From Ehretia macrophylla (Eukaryota > Streptophyta > Magnoliopsida > Boraginales > Ehretiaceae), in contig CM075771.1 of assembly GCA_037974665.1 (NCBI GenBank), forward strand, positions 2,169,994 through 2,233,993: a stretch of 64,000 bases of DNA, read 5' to 3'. Every line of letters begins with the position of its first letter. The stretch's first letter is position 1. Under the pieces are notes generated by a model. It was not told the origin of the DNA, searched no databases, and was given only the letters and a program-made list of their open reading frames with translations. Positions 1-10,369 of this stretch are shown here, piece after piece. The translations under genes were made by a program, and so were the position numbers.

Positions 1-196
1 ATGTTAAAAGGACGACAACCTTACTCGCTGGACATTAGAGGGCCCTGCAATGTGTCGATATCACAACTTGCGAGGATGTTGTGTTGTTGAAGCGGATGGG
101 TGGTTGTTAAGCCCATTGGGCCTTCTGAATGGGCCATCTCTCTAGGCTGGGACTGTGAACCGTTAACACAAAAAGGAATTCTACCCCCACCATGAC

Positions 197-315
197 GGGT
201 GTGATCATACCAGCACTAATGCACCGGATCCCATCAGAACTCCGAAGTTAAGCGTGATTGGGCGAGAGTAGTCCTAGGATGGGTGACCCCCTGGGAAGTC
301 CTCGTGTTGCACCCC
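197..315 (+). rRNA. 5S rRNA: 5S rRNA, copy 1 (A-type end)
   Basis: Full 119 nt. Structural RNA of the large ribosomal subunit, transcribed by RNA polymerase III from internal box A (about 50-64), IE (67-72) and box C (80-98). Differences from the array consensus: C6T, C61A (box A), A77C. Confidence 0.95.
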
Positions 316-861
316 CCTTTTCAATTTTTTTTTCCTCCGGTTAGGGTTGCCAAGATACTTTGTCCACCACATTTCTATTATCAAATCCCACGTCAGCTTG
401 GGCAAGACAACTTTGTTTCACGTGGAGGCTGGGCCCGCAAACCGAGGGCGTAGGGCTTGTGACCAGGTCTCTATCGCTCCGGTGCCCATAACTTTTGATC
501 CGTAAGGAGTTACGCTGCGCACAGCATACCGTTGGAAAACTCTCCAAGAGCTCTACGACGGGGACAGTGAGATTGCTCGCTTTGCCCTTTTTGGAGCCCA
601 AAATCGAACGTTTTCATCAGTTTCAGGCAACTTTTCTTATTAAGCTCTGTTTTTTCGTCCCGGATCGTACGTCGTGAGTTGTTAAAAGGAAGACAACCTT
701 ACTCGCGGGACATTAGAGGGCCCTACAATGCGTCGATATCACATCTTGCGAGGATGCTGTGTTGTTGAAGCGGATGGGTTGTTGTTAAGCCCATTGGGCC
801 TTCTGAATGGGCCATCTCTCTGAACCGTTAACACAAAAAGGAATTCTACCCCTACCACGAC

Positions 862-980
862 GGGTGCGATCATACCAGCACTAATGCACCGGATCCTATC
901 AGAACTCCGAAGTTAAGCGTGCTTGGGCGAGAGTAATACTAGGATGGGTGACCCCTTGGGAAGTCCTCGTGTTGTACCCT
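862..980 (+). rRNA. 5S rRNA: 5S rRNA, copy 2 (C-type end)
   Basis: Full length. Differences: C36T, G75A, C95T, C114T, C119T. The spacer before it lacks 13 bp at about 821, so this gene starts only 665 bp after copy 1. Confidence 0.95.
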
Positions 981-1538
981 CCTTTTCAATTTTTTTTCCT
1001 CCGGTTAGGGTTGCCAAGATACTTTATCCACCACATTTCTATTATTGAATCCCACGGCACCTTGGGCATGACAACTTCGATTCACGTGGAGGCTGGGCCC
1101 GCAAACCGGGGGTGTAGGGCTTGTGACCAGGTCTCCGTCGCTCTAGTTCCCATGACTTTTTATCCGTAAGGAGTTACGTGGCGCACAGCATACCGTTGGA
1201 AAGCTCTCCGAGAGCTCCATGACTGGGGCAGTAAGCCTGCTTGCTGTTCCCTTTTTGGAGCCCAAAATCGAACGTTTTCATCAGTTTCGGCCCACTTTTC
1301 TTATTAAGCACTATTTTTTCATCTCAGATCGTACGTCGTGAGCTGTTAAAAGGACGACAGCCATACTCGCGGGATGTTACAGGGCCCTACAATTCGTTGA
1401 TATCACGTCTTGCGAGGATGCTGCGTTGTTGAAGCGGATGGGTTGTTGTTAAGCCCATTGGGCCTTCTGAATGGGCCATCTCTCTACGCTGGGACTGTGA
1501 ACCGTTAACACAAAAAGGAATTCTACCCCCACCATGAC

Positions 1539-1610
1539 GGGGGCGATCATACCAGCACTAATGCACCGGATCCAATCAGAACACCGAAGTTAAGCGTGCT
1601 TAGGCGAGAG
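1539..1610 (+). pseudogene. 5S rRNA: 5S rRNA, copy 3, truncated at nt 72
   Basis: Carries RNA positions 1-72 (T4G, C36A, T45A, G64A), then jumps straight to the spacer text ATACTTTATC. About 86 bp are lost: the 3' 47 nt of the gene including box C, the terminator and the GGTTAGGGTT block. The junction shows AG microhomology. Without box C it should bind TFIIIA poorly and cannot give a normal 5S RNA. Confidence 0.92.
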
Positions 1611-2129
1611 ATACTTTATCAACCACATTTCTATTATCGAATCCCACGGCACCTTGGGCAAGATAACTTCGCTTCACGTGGAGGCTGGGCTCACAAACCG
1701 AGGGTGTTGTGCTTGTGACCAGGTCTCCGTCGCTCTGGTGCCCATAACTTTTGATCCGTAAGGAGTTATGCGGCGCACAACAGACCGTTGGAAAGCTCTC
1801 CGAGATCTCTATGACGGGGGCAGCCAGCTTGCTCGCTGTGCCCTTTTTGGAGCACAAAATTGAACGTTTTCATCAGTTTTGGGCCACTTTTCTTATTAAG
1901 CTATGTTTTTTCGTCCTGGATCGTACGTCGTGAGCTGTTGAAAAGACTACAACCTTACTCACGGGACATTAGAGGGCTCTACAATGCGTCAATATCATGT
2001 CCTGTGAGGATGCTACGTTCTTGAAGCCGATGGGTTGTTTTTAAGCCCATTGGGCTTTCTGAATAGGCCATCTCTCTACGCTGGGACTATGAACCATTAA
2101 CACAAAAAGGAATTCTACCCCACCATGAC

Positions 2130-2248
2130 GGGTGCGATCATACCAGCACTAATGCACCGGAACCCCTCAGAACTCCGAAGTTAAGCGTGGTTGGGCGAGA
2201 GTAGTACTAGGATGGGTGACACCCTGGGAAGTCCTCGTGTTGCGCTCC
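2130..2248 (+). rRNA. 5S rRNA: 5S rRNA, copy 4 (B-type end)
   Basis: Full length. Differences: T33A, A37C, C61G (box A), C92A (box C), A115G, C117T. The last two still allow U-G and G-U pairs in helix I. Confidence 0.94.
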
Positions 2249-2772
2249 CCTTTTCAATTTTTTTTCCTCCGGTTAGGGTTTCCAAGAAACTTTATCCACC
2301 ACATTTCTATTATCAAATCCCACGGCACCTTGGGCAAGACAACTTCACTTCCCGAGGAGGTTGGGCCCGCAAACCGAGGGCGTATGGCTTGTGACCAGGT
2401 CTCCGTCGCTCTGGTGCCCATAACTTTTGATTCGTAAGGAGTTACGTGGCGCACATCATACCGTTCGAAAGCTCTTCGAGAGCTCTATGACGGGGGCAAC
2501 AAGCATGCTTGCTGTGCCCTTTTTGGAGCCCAAAATCGATCGTTTTCATCAGTTTTGGGCCACTTTTCTTATTAAGCTCTGTTTTTTCATCCCGGATCAT
2601 ACGTCGTGAGCTGTTAAAAGGATGACAACCTTACTTGCGAGACATCAGAGGGCCCTACAATACGTCGATATCACATCTTGCGAGGATGCTGCGTTGTTGA
2701 AGCGGATGGGTTGTTATTAAGCCCATTGGGCCTTCTGAATGGGCCATCTCTCTAGGCTGGGACTGTGAACCG

Positions 2773-2806
2773 TTAACACAAAAAGGAATTCTACCCCCAA
2801 CATGAC
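2773..2806 (+). promoter_or_regulatory. 5S upstream region without a canonical TATA (representative)
   Basis: Plant 5S genes commonly have a TATA-like element near -28, GC near -12 and C at -1. Here C at -1 is kept in most units. The -28 zone is an A-rich run (AACACAAAAAGG) with no TATATA, and the -12 zone is a run of C. The GAATTC just downstream of the A run is strongly conserved. Promoter function is inferred from position only. Confidence 0.5.
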
Positions 2807-2925
2807 GGGTGCGATCATACCAGCACTAATGCACCGAATCCCGTCAGAATTCCGAAGTTAAGCTTGGTTGGGCGAGAGTAGTACTAGGATGGGTGACCCC
2901 CTAGGAAGTCCCCGTGTTGCACTCC
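2807..2925 (+). rRNA. 5S rRNA: 5S rRNA, copy 5 (B-type end)
   Basis: Full length. Differences: G31A, A37G, C44T, G58T and C61G (box A), G97A (box C), T106C, C117T. Confidence 0.94.
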
Positions 2926-2943
2926 CCTTTTCAATTTTTTTTT
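2926..2943 (+). terminator. Pol III terminator T-runs (representative)
   Basis: A TTTT run starts one or a few bases after the end of each 5S gene and is followed, after CAA, by a run of 7-9 T. RNA polymerase III stops at runs of four or more T on the non-template strand, so two terminators in series are expected. The same arrangement follows essentially every full-length copy; truncated copy 3 has lost it. Confidence 0.85.
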
Positions 2944-3146
2944 CTCCTGTTAGGGTTGCCAGGATACTTTATCCACCACATTTCTATTATCGAATCCCAC
3001 GGCACCTTGGGCAAGAGAACTTCGCTACACGTGGAGGCTGGGCTCGTAAACCGAGGGCGTAGGGCTTGTGACCAGGTCTCCGTCGCTCCGGTGCCCATAC
3101 CTTTTGATCCGTAAGGAGTTACGCGGCGCACAGCATACCGTTGGAA

Positions 3147-3161
3147 AGCTCTCCGAGAGCT
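3147..3161. repeat. Spacer inverted repeat AGCTCTC-C-GAGAGCT (representative)
   Basis: Two perfect 7-nt arms separated by one base, found in nearly every spacer and often altered by the same few changes (for example CTGAGAG for CCGAGAG). It could form a cruciform in DNA or bind a dimeric protein. No function is known to me. Confidence 0.7.
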
Positions 3162-3170
3162 CTACGACAA

Positions 3171-3196
3171 GGGCAGCAAGCTTGCTTGCTTTGCCC
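3171..3196. repeat. Spacer hairpin around AGCAAGCTTGCT (representative)
   Basis: A GGGCAGCAAGC arm faces GCTTGCTTTGCCC, giving a bulged stem about 10 nt after the first inverted repeat. The centre is often a perfect 12-nt palindrome (AGCAAGCTTGCT). Units vary between GCTTGCTTGC and GCTTGCTCGC at the centre. Confidence 0.6.
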
Positions 3197-3483
3197 TTTT
3201 TGGAGCCCAAAATTGAACGTTTTCATCAGTTTCGGGCCTCTTTTCTTATTAAGCTTTGTTTTTTCGTCTCAGCTCGTCCGTCGTGAGCTGTTAAAAGGAT
3301 GATAACCTTACTCGCGGGACATTAGAAGGCCCTACAATGCATCGATATCACGTCTTGCGAGGATGCTGCGTTGTTAAAGCGGATGGGTTGTTGTTAAGCC
3401 TATTGGGCCTTTTGAATGGTCCATCTCTCTAGGCTGGGACTGTGAACCGTTAACAGAAAAACGAATTCTATCCCTAACATGAC

Positions 3484-3602
3484 GGGTGCGATCATACCAT
3501 CCCTAATGTACCGGATCCCATCAGAACTCCGAAGTTAAGCGTGCTTGGGCGAGAGTAGTACTTGGACGGGTGACCCCCTGGGAAGTCCTCGTTTTGCACT
3601 CC
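3484..3602 (+). rRNA. 5S rRNA: 5S rRNA, copy 6 (B-type end)
   Basis: Full length. Differences: G17T, A19C, C26T, A80T and T84C (box C), G110T, C117T. Confidence 0.94.
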
Positions 3603-4160
3603 CTTTTTCAATTTTTTTTCCTCTGGTTAGGGTTGCCAAGATACTTTATCCACCACATTTCTATTATCAAATCCCTCGGCACCTTGGGCAAGACAACTTC
3701 GCTTCACGTGGAAGTTGGGCCCGCAAACCAAGGGCGTAGGGCTTGTGACCATGTCTCCGTCGCTCCTGTGCCCATAACTTTTGATCCGTAAGGAGTTACG
3801 CGGCGCACAGCATACCGTTGGAAAGCTCTCTGAGAGCTCTACGACGGGGGCAGCCAGCTTGCTCGCTGTGCCCTTTTTGGAGCCCAAAATCGAATGTTTT
3901 CATCAGTTTCAGGCCACTTTTCTTATTAAGCTCTGCTTTTTCATCCAGGATCGTACGTCGTGAGCTATTAAAAGGACGACAACCTAACTCGTGGGATATT
4001 AGAGGGCCCTACAATGCGTCGATATCACGTCTTGCGAGGATGCTGCGTTGTTGAAGCGGATGGGTTGTTGGTAAGCCCATTGGGCCTTCTGAATGGGCCC
4101 TCGCTCTAGGCTGGGACTGTGAACCGTTAACACAAAAAGGAATTCTACCCCCACCATGAC

Positions 4161-4279
4161 GGGTGCGATCATACCATCACTAATGCACCGGATCCCATCA
4201 GAACTCCGAAGTTAAGCGTGCTTGGGCGGGAGTAGTACTAGGATGGGTGACACCCTGGGAAGTCCTCGTGTTGTACCCC
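4161..4279 (+). rRNA. 5S rRNA: 5S rRNA, copy 7 (C-type end)
   Basis: Full length. Differences: G17T, A69G (inside the IE), C92A, C114T. Its spacer is nearly a twin of the one after copy 8. Confidence 0.95.
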
Positions 4280-4837
4280 CCTTTTCAAATTTTTTTCCTC
4301 CGGTTAGGGTTGCCAAGATACTTTATCCACCACATTTCTATTATTGAATCCCACGGCACCTTGGGCAAGACTACTTTGCTTCACGTAGAGGCTGGGCCCG
4401 CAAACCGAGGGCGTAGGGCTTGTGACTAGGTCTCCGTCGCTCCGGTGCCCAAAACTTTTGATCTGTAAGGAGTTACGCGATACACAGCATACCGTTGGAA
4501 AGTTCTCCGAGAGCTCTATGACGGGGGCAGCAAGCTTGCTTGCTATGCCCTTTTTGGAGCCCAAAATCGAACGTTTTCATTAGTTTCGGGCCACTTTTCT
4601 TATTAAGCTCTGTTTTTCCGTCCCGGATCGTACGTCGTGAGCTGTAAAAAGGACGACAACCTTACTCGCAGGAAATTAGAGGGCCCTACAATCCGTCGAT
4701 ATCAGGTCTTGCGAGGATGCTGCGTTGTTGAAGCGGATGGGTTGTTGTTAAGCCCATTGGGCCTTCTGAATGGGCCATCTCTCTAGGCTGGGACTGTGAA
4801 CCGTTAACACAAAAGGGAATTCTACCCCCACCATCAC

Positions 4838-4956
4838 GGGTGCGATCATACCAGCACTAATGCACCGGATCCCAGCAGAACTCAGAAGTTAAGCGTGCTT
4901 CGGCGAGAGTAGTACTAGGATGGGTAACCCCCTAGGAAGTCCTCGTGTTGCACCCC
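4838..4956 (+). rRNA. 5S rRNA: 5S rRNA, copy 8 (A-type end)
   Basis: Full length. Differences: T38G, C47A, G64C (box A edge), G89A and G97A (box C). Confidence 0.95.
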
Positions 4957-5514
4957 CCTTTTCAATTATTTTTCCTTCGGCTAGGGTTGCCAAGATACTT
5001 TATCCACCACATTTCTATTAGCGAATCCCACGGCATCTTGGGCAAGACAACTTCGCTTCACGTGGAGGCTGGGCCCGCAATCCGAGGGCGTAGGGCTTGT
5101 GACTAGGTCTCCGTCGCTCCGGTGCCCATAACTTTTGATCCGTAAGGAGTTACGCGATGCACAGCATACCGTTGGAAAGTTCTCCGAGAGCTCTATGATG
5201 GGGGCAGCAAGCTTGCTTGCTATGCCCTTTTTGGAGCCCAAAATCGAACCTTTTCATTAGTTTCGGGCCACTTTTCTTATTAAGCTCTGTTTTTCCGTCC
5301 CGGATCGTACGTCGTGAGCTGTTAAAAGGACGACAACCTTACTCGCAGGAAATTAGAGGGCCCTACAATCTGTCGATATCACGTCTTGCGAGGATGCTGC
5401 GTTGTTGAAGCGGATGGGTTGTTGTTAAGCCCATTGGGCCTTCAGAATGGGCCATCTCTCTAGGCTGGGACTGTGAACCATTAACACAAAAAGGAATTCT
5501 ACCCCCAACATGAC

Positions 5515-5633
5515 GGGTGTGATCATACCAGCACAAATGCACCGGATCCCATTATAACTCCGAAGTTAAGCGTGCTTGGGCGAGAGTAGTACTAGGATGG
5601 GTGACCCCCTGGGAAGTCCTCGTGTTGCACTCC
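5515..5633 (+). rRNA. 5S rRNA: 5S rRNA, copy 9 (B-type end)
   Basis: Full length. Differences: C6T, T21A, C39T, G41T, C117T. All three promoter boxes match the consensus. Confidence 0.95.
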
Positions 5634-6191
5634 CTTTTTCAATTTTTTTTCCTCTGGTTAGGGTTGCCAAGATACTTTATCCACCACATTTCTATTATCG
5701 AATCCCTCGGCACCTTGGGCAAGACAACTTCGCTTCACATGGAGGATGGGCCCTTAAACCGAGGGCGTAGGGATTGTGACCAGGTCTCCCTCGCTCTAGT
5801 ACCCATAACTTTTGATCCGTAAGGAGTTACGCGGCACACAGCATACCGTTAGAAACCTCTCTGAGAGCTCTACGACGGGGGCAGCCAGCTTGCTCGCTGT
5901 GCTCTTTTTGGAGCCCAATATCGAACGTTTTGATCACTTTCGGGCCACTTTTCTTATTAAGCTCTGTTTTTTCATCCCGGATTGTACGTCGTGAGCTGTT
6001 AAAAGGATGACAACCTTACTCGCGCGACATTAGAGGGCCCTACAATGCCTCAATATCACATCTTGCGAGGATCCTGCGTTGTTGAAGCGGATGGGTTGTT
6101 GTTAAGCCTATTGAGCCTTCTGAATGGGCCATCTCTCTAGGCTGGGACTGTGAACCGTTAACACAAAAAGGAATTCTACCCCCACCATGAC

Positions 6192-6309
6192 GGGTGCGAT
6201 CATACCAGCATTAATGCACCGGATCCCATAAATATTCGAAGTTAAGCGTGCTTGGGAGAGAGTAGTACTAGAATGGGTGACCCCCTGGGAAGTCCTCGTG
6301 TTGCACCCC
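6192..6309 (+). rRNA. 5S rRNA: 5S rRNA, copy 10 (A-type end, 1-nt deletion)
   Basis: 118 nt. One base is missing in the 39-46 region, which reads ATAAATATTCG; other changes are C20T, C67A (IE) and G82A (box C). The altered loop makes a normal RNA doubtful. Confidence 0.9.
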
Positions 6310-6868
6310 CCTTTTTCAATTTTTTTTCATCCGGTTAAGGTTGCCAAGATACTTCATCCACCACATTTCTATTATCGAATCCCACGGCACCTTGGGAAAG
6401 ACAACTTCGCTTCACGTGGAGGCTGGGCCCGCAAACCGAGGGCGTAGGGCTTGTGACCAGGTCTCCGTCCCTCTAGTGCCCATAACTTTTGATCCGTAAG
6501 GAGTTACGCGGCACACAACATACCGTTGGAAAGCTCTCTGAGAGCTCTACGACGGGGGCAGCCAGCTTGCTTGCTTTGCCCTTTTTGGAGCCCAAAATCG
6601 ATCATTTTCATTAGTTTCGGGCCACTTTTCTTATTAAGCTCTGTTTTTCCGTCCCGGATCGTACGTCGTGAGCTGTTAAAAGGATGACAACCTTACTCGC
6701 GGGAAATTAGAGGGCCCTACAATGCGTCGATATCACGTCTTGCGAGGATGCTACATTGTTGAAGCGGATGGGTTGTTGTTAAACCCATTGGGCCTTCTGA
6801 ATGGGCCATCTTTCTTGGCTGGGACTGTGAACCATTGACACAAAAAGGAATTCTACCCCCACCATGAC

Positions 6869-6987
6869 GGGTGCGATCATACCAGCACGAATGCACCGGA
6901 TCCCATTAGAACTCCGAAGTTAAGCGTGCTTGGGCGAGAGTAGTACTAGGATGGGTGACCCCCTGGGAAGTACTCGTGTTGCACCCC
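6869..6987 (+). rRNA. 5S rRNA: 5S rRNA, copy 11 (A-type end)
   Basis: Full length, with only T21G, C39T and C104A. The promoter boxes are intact, so it is a good candidate for an active gene. Confidence 0.96.
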
Positions 6988-7542
6988 CCTTTTCAATTTT
7001 TTTCCTCCGGTTAGGGTTGCCAAGATACTTTATCCACCACATTTCTATTATCGAATTCCACAGCACATTGGGCCAAACAACATCGCTTCACGTGGAGGCT
7101 GGCTCCGCAAACCGAGGGCGTAGGGCTTGTGACCAGGTCTCCGTCGCTCCGGTGCCCATAACTTTTGATCCGTAAGGAGTTACGCAGCGCACAGCATACC
7201 GTTGGAAAGCTCTCTGAGAGCTCTACGACGAGTGTAGGAGCTTGCTCGCTGTGCACTTTTTGGACCCCAAAATTGAACGTTTTCATAAATTTCCGGCCCT
7301 CTTCTTATTAAGCACTATTTTTCCATCCCAGATCGTACGTTGTGAGCTGTTAAAAGGACGAAAACCTTACTCGTGGGACATTAGAGGGCCCTACAGTGTG
7401 TCGATATCATGTCTTGCGAGGATGCTGCGTTGTTGAAGCGGATGGGTTGTTGTTAAGCCCAATGGGCCTTCTGAATAGGCCATCTCTATAGGCTGGGACA
7501 GTGAACCGTTAACACAAAAAGGAATTCTACCCCGAACATGAC

Positions 7543-7661
7543 GGATGCAATCATATCAGCACTAATGCACCGGATCCCATCAGAACTCCGAAGTTAAGCG
7601 TGCCTGGGCGAGAGTAGTACTAGGATGGGTGACCCCTTGGGAAGTCCTCGTGTTGGACTCC
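7543..7661 (+). rRNA. 5S rRNA: 5S rRNA, copy 12 (B-type-like end)
   Basis: Full length. Differences: G3A, G7A, C14T, T62C, C95T, C114G, C117T. C114G gives a G-G clash opposite G5 in helix I. Confidence 0.93.
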
Positions 7662-8218
7662 CCTTTTCAATTTTTTTTCCTCCAGTTAGGGTTGCCAAGA
7701 TACTTTATCCACCACATTTCTATTATCGAATCCCACAGCACCTTGGGCAAGTCAACTTCGCTTCATGTGGAGGCTGGGCCCGCAAACCAAGGGCGTAGGG
7801 CTTGTGACCAGGTCTCTGTCGCTCCGGTGCCCATAAATTTTGATCCGTAAGGAGTTACGCGCTGCACAGCATACTGTTGGAAAGCTCTCCGAGAGTTCTA
7901 CGATGGGTGCGGAAAGCCTGCTTGCTGTGCCCTTTTTGGAGCCCAAAATCGTACGTTTTCATCAGTTTCGGGCCACTTTTCTTATTAAGCTCTGTTTTTT
8001 CATCCCGGATCGTACGTCGTGAGCTGTTAAAAGGACGAAAACCTTACTCGCGGGACATTAGAGGGCCTACAATGCATCGATATCACGTCTTGCGAGGATG
8101 CTACGTTATTGAAGCGGATGGGTTGTTGTTAATCCCATTGGGCCTTTTGAATGGGCCATCTCTCTAGGCTGGGACTGTGAACCGTTAACACAAAAAGGAA
8201 TTCTACCCCCACCATGAC

Positions 8219-8337
8219 GGGTGCGATCATACCAGCACGAATGCACTGGATCCCATCAGAACTTCGAAGTTAAGCGTGCTTGGGAGAGAGTAGTACTAGG
8301 ATAGGTGACCCCCTGGGAAGTCCTCGTGTTGCACCCC
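8219..8337 (+). rRNA. 5S rRNA: 5S rRNA, copy 13 (A-type end)
   Basis: Full length. Differences: T21G, C29T, C46T, C67A (IE), G85A (box C). The gene end is A-type but the spacer behind it (TTGCAAGACAC, CTTCAC) is of the kind usually seen with C-type genes, so the unit looks recombinant. Confidence 0.95.
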
Positions 8338-8895
8338 CCTTTTCAATTTTTTTTCCTCCAGTTAGGGTTGCAAGACACTTTATCCACCACATTTCTATTA
8401 TTGAATCCCACGGCACCTTGGGCAAGACAACTTCACTTCACGTGGAGGTTAGGCCCGCAAACCGAGTGCGTAGGGATTGTGACCAGGTCTCTGTCGTTCC
8501 GGTGCCCATAACATTTGATCCGTAAGGAGTTACGCGGTGCATAGCATACCGTTGGAAAGCTCTCCGAGAGCTCTACGACGGGGGTAGCCAGCTTGCTCGC
8601 TGTACCCTTTTTGGAGCCCAAAATCAAACGTTTTCATCAGTTTCAGGCCACTTTTCTTATTAAGCTCTGTTTTTTTTGTTCCGTATCGTACGTAGTGAGC
8701 TGTTAAATGGACGACAACCTTATTAGCGGAACATTAGAGGGCCCTACAATGCGTTAATATTACGTCTTGCGAGGATGCTGCGTTGTTGAAGCGGATGGGT
8801 TGTTGTTAAGCCCATTGGGCCTTCTGAATATGCCATCTCTCTAGGCTGGGACTGTGAACCGTTAACGCAAAAAGGAATTCTACCCCCAACATGAC

Positions 8896-9014
8896 GGGTG
8901 CAATCATACCAGCACTAATGCTCCGGATCCCATCAGAACTCCGAAGTTGAGCGTGCTTGGGCGAGAGTAGTACTAGGATGGGTGACCCCCTTGGAAGTTC
9001 CCGTGTTGCACTCC
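8896..9014 (+). rRNA. 5S rRNA: 5S rRNA, copy 14 (B-type end)
   Basis: Full length. Differences: G7A, A27T, A54G (box A), G97T, C104T, T106C, C117T. Confidence 0.94.
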
Positions 9015-9572
9015 CCTTTTCAACTTTTTTTCCTCCGGTTAGGGTTGCCAAGATACTTTATCAACCACATTTCTATTATCGAATCCCACGACACCTTGGG
9101 CAAGAGAACTTCGTTTCATGTGGAGGCTGGGCCCGCAAACCGAGGTCGTAGGGCTTGTGACCAAGTCTCCGTCGCTCCGGTGCCCATAACTTTTGATCCG
9201 TAAGGAGTTACGCGGCGCACAGCATACCGTTGGAAAGCTGTTAGAGAGATTTACGATGGGGGTAGCCCGCTTGGTCGTTGTACCATTTTTGGAGCCCAAA
9301 ATCGAACGTTTTCATCAATATCGGGCCACTTTTCTTATTAAGCTCTGTTTTTTAGTCCTGGATCGTACGTCGTGAGCTGTTAAAAGGATGACAACCTTAC
9401 TCGTGGGACATTAGAGGGCCCTATAATGCGTCGATATCACGGCTCGCGAGGATGCTGCGTTGTTGAAGCGGATGGGTTGTTGTTAAGCCCCTTGGGCCTT
9501 CTAAATGGGCCATCTCTCTAGGCTGGGACTGTGAACCGTTAACACAAAAAGGAATTCTACCACCACCATGAC

Positions 9573-9691
9573 GGGTGCGATCATACCAGCACTAATACAT
9601 CGGATCCCATCAGAACTCCGATGTTAAGCGTGCTTGGGCGAGAGTAGTACTAAGATGGGTGACCCCCTGGGAAGTCCTCGTGTTGCACCCC
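9573..9691 (+). rRNA. 5S rRNA: 5S rRNA, copy 15 (A-type end)
   Basis: Full length. Differences: G25A, C28T, A50T, G81A. Confidence 0.95.
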
Positions 9692-10250
9692 CCTTTTCAA
9701 TTTTTTTTTCCTACGGTTTGGGTTGCCAAGATACTTTATCCACCACATTTCTATTATCGAATCCCACAGCACCTTGGGCAAGACAACTTCACTTCACGTG
9801 TAGGCTAGGCCAGCAAACCGAGGGCGTCGGGCTTGTGACAAGGTCTCCGTCGCTCCGGTGACAATAACTTTTGATCCGTAAGGAGTTACGGGGAGCAGAG
9901 CATACCGTTGGAAAGCTCTCCGAGAGCTCTACGATGGGGGCAGCAAGCTTGCTAGTTGTGCCCTTTTTGGAGCCCAAAATCGAACGTTTTCAGCAGTTTC
10001 GGGCCACTTTTCTTGTTAAGCTCTATTTTTCCGTCCCGTATCGTACGTCGTGAGCTGTTAAAAGGACGACAACCTTACTCGCGTGACATTAGAGGGCCCT
10101 ACAATGCGTCGATATGACGTCTTGCGAGGATGCTGCGTTGTTGAAGGGGATGGGTTGTTGTCAAGCCCATTGGTCCTTCTGAATGGGCCATCTCTCTAGG
10201 CTGGGACTGTGAACTGTTAACACAAAAAGGAATTCTCCCCCCACCGTGAC

Positions 10251-10369
10251 GGGTGCGATCATACCAGCATGAATGCACCAGATCCCATTAGCACTCCGAA
10301 GTTAAGCGTCCTTGGGCGATAGTAGTACTAGGATGGGTGACCCCTTGGGAAGTCCTCGTGTTGTACCCC
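10251..10369 (+). rRNA. 5S rRNA: 5S rRNA, copy 16 (C-type end)
   Basis: Full length but rather diverged: C20T, T21G, G30A, C39T, A42C, G60C, G70T, C95T, C114T. The following spacer has the C-class TTGCAAGATAC and CTTCAC text. Confidence 0.93.

Larger units (their letters stand above)
2926..3483 (+). other. Representative 5S intergenic spacer (after copy 5)
   Basis: Typical 558-bp non-transcribed spacer, shown once for all units. It begins with T-runs (about 2927-2942), then the GTTAGGGTTGCC block (about 2949-2960), the CACGTG core (about 3029-3034), the 15-nt inverted repeat at 3147-3161, the second hairpin at 3171-3196, the GGGCC-containing block (about 3396-3420) and the A-rich stretch before the next gene. 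No open frame is kept across units, and small indels are common, so no protein is supported. Confidence 0.9.

Noticed and set aside
800-835. 13-bp spacer deletion between copies 1 and 2, and the 10-bp deletion at 61410.
   Set aside because: Simple private indels; recorded in the array entries but not of wider interest.
197-980. Tandem Cassandra-type TRIM elements, which carry 5S sequence in their LTRs.
   Set aside because: No primer-binding site, polypurine tract or TG...CA termini flank the 5S units; a full 5S gene with a long constant spacer in regular tandem is ordinary 5S rDNA.
2868-3062. Recurrent open frames of 60-81 codons that begin inside the 5S gene and run into the spacer (MGESSTRMGDPLG... 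type).
   Set aside because: They start at TTG within the rRNA gene, shift frame with 1-bp spacer indels, and recur only because the DNA repeats. No start context or codon conservation.
3781-3963. Recurrent 60-codon frame in the spacer (MIRKELRGAQHTVGKL... type) and its antisense partner (MGSKKGTASKLAAPV... type).
   Set aside because: Broken by stops or indels in many units, differs at non-synonymous sites freely, and overlaps the palindromes. A repeat artefact.
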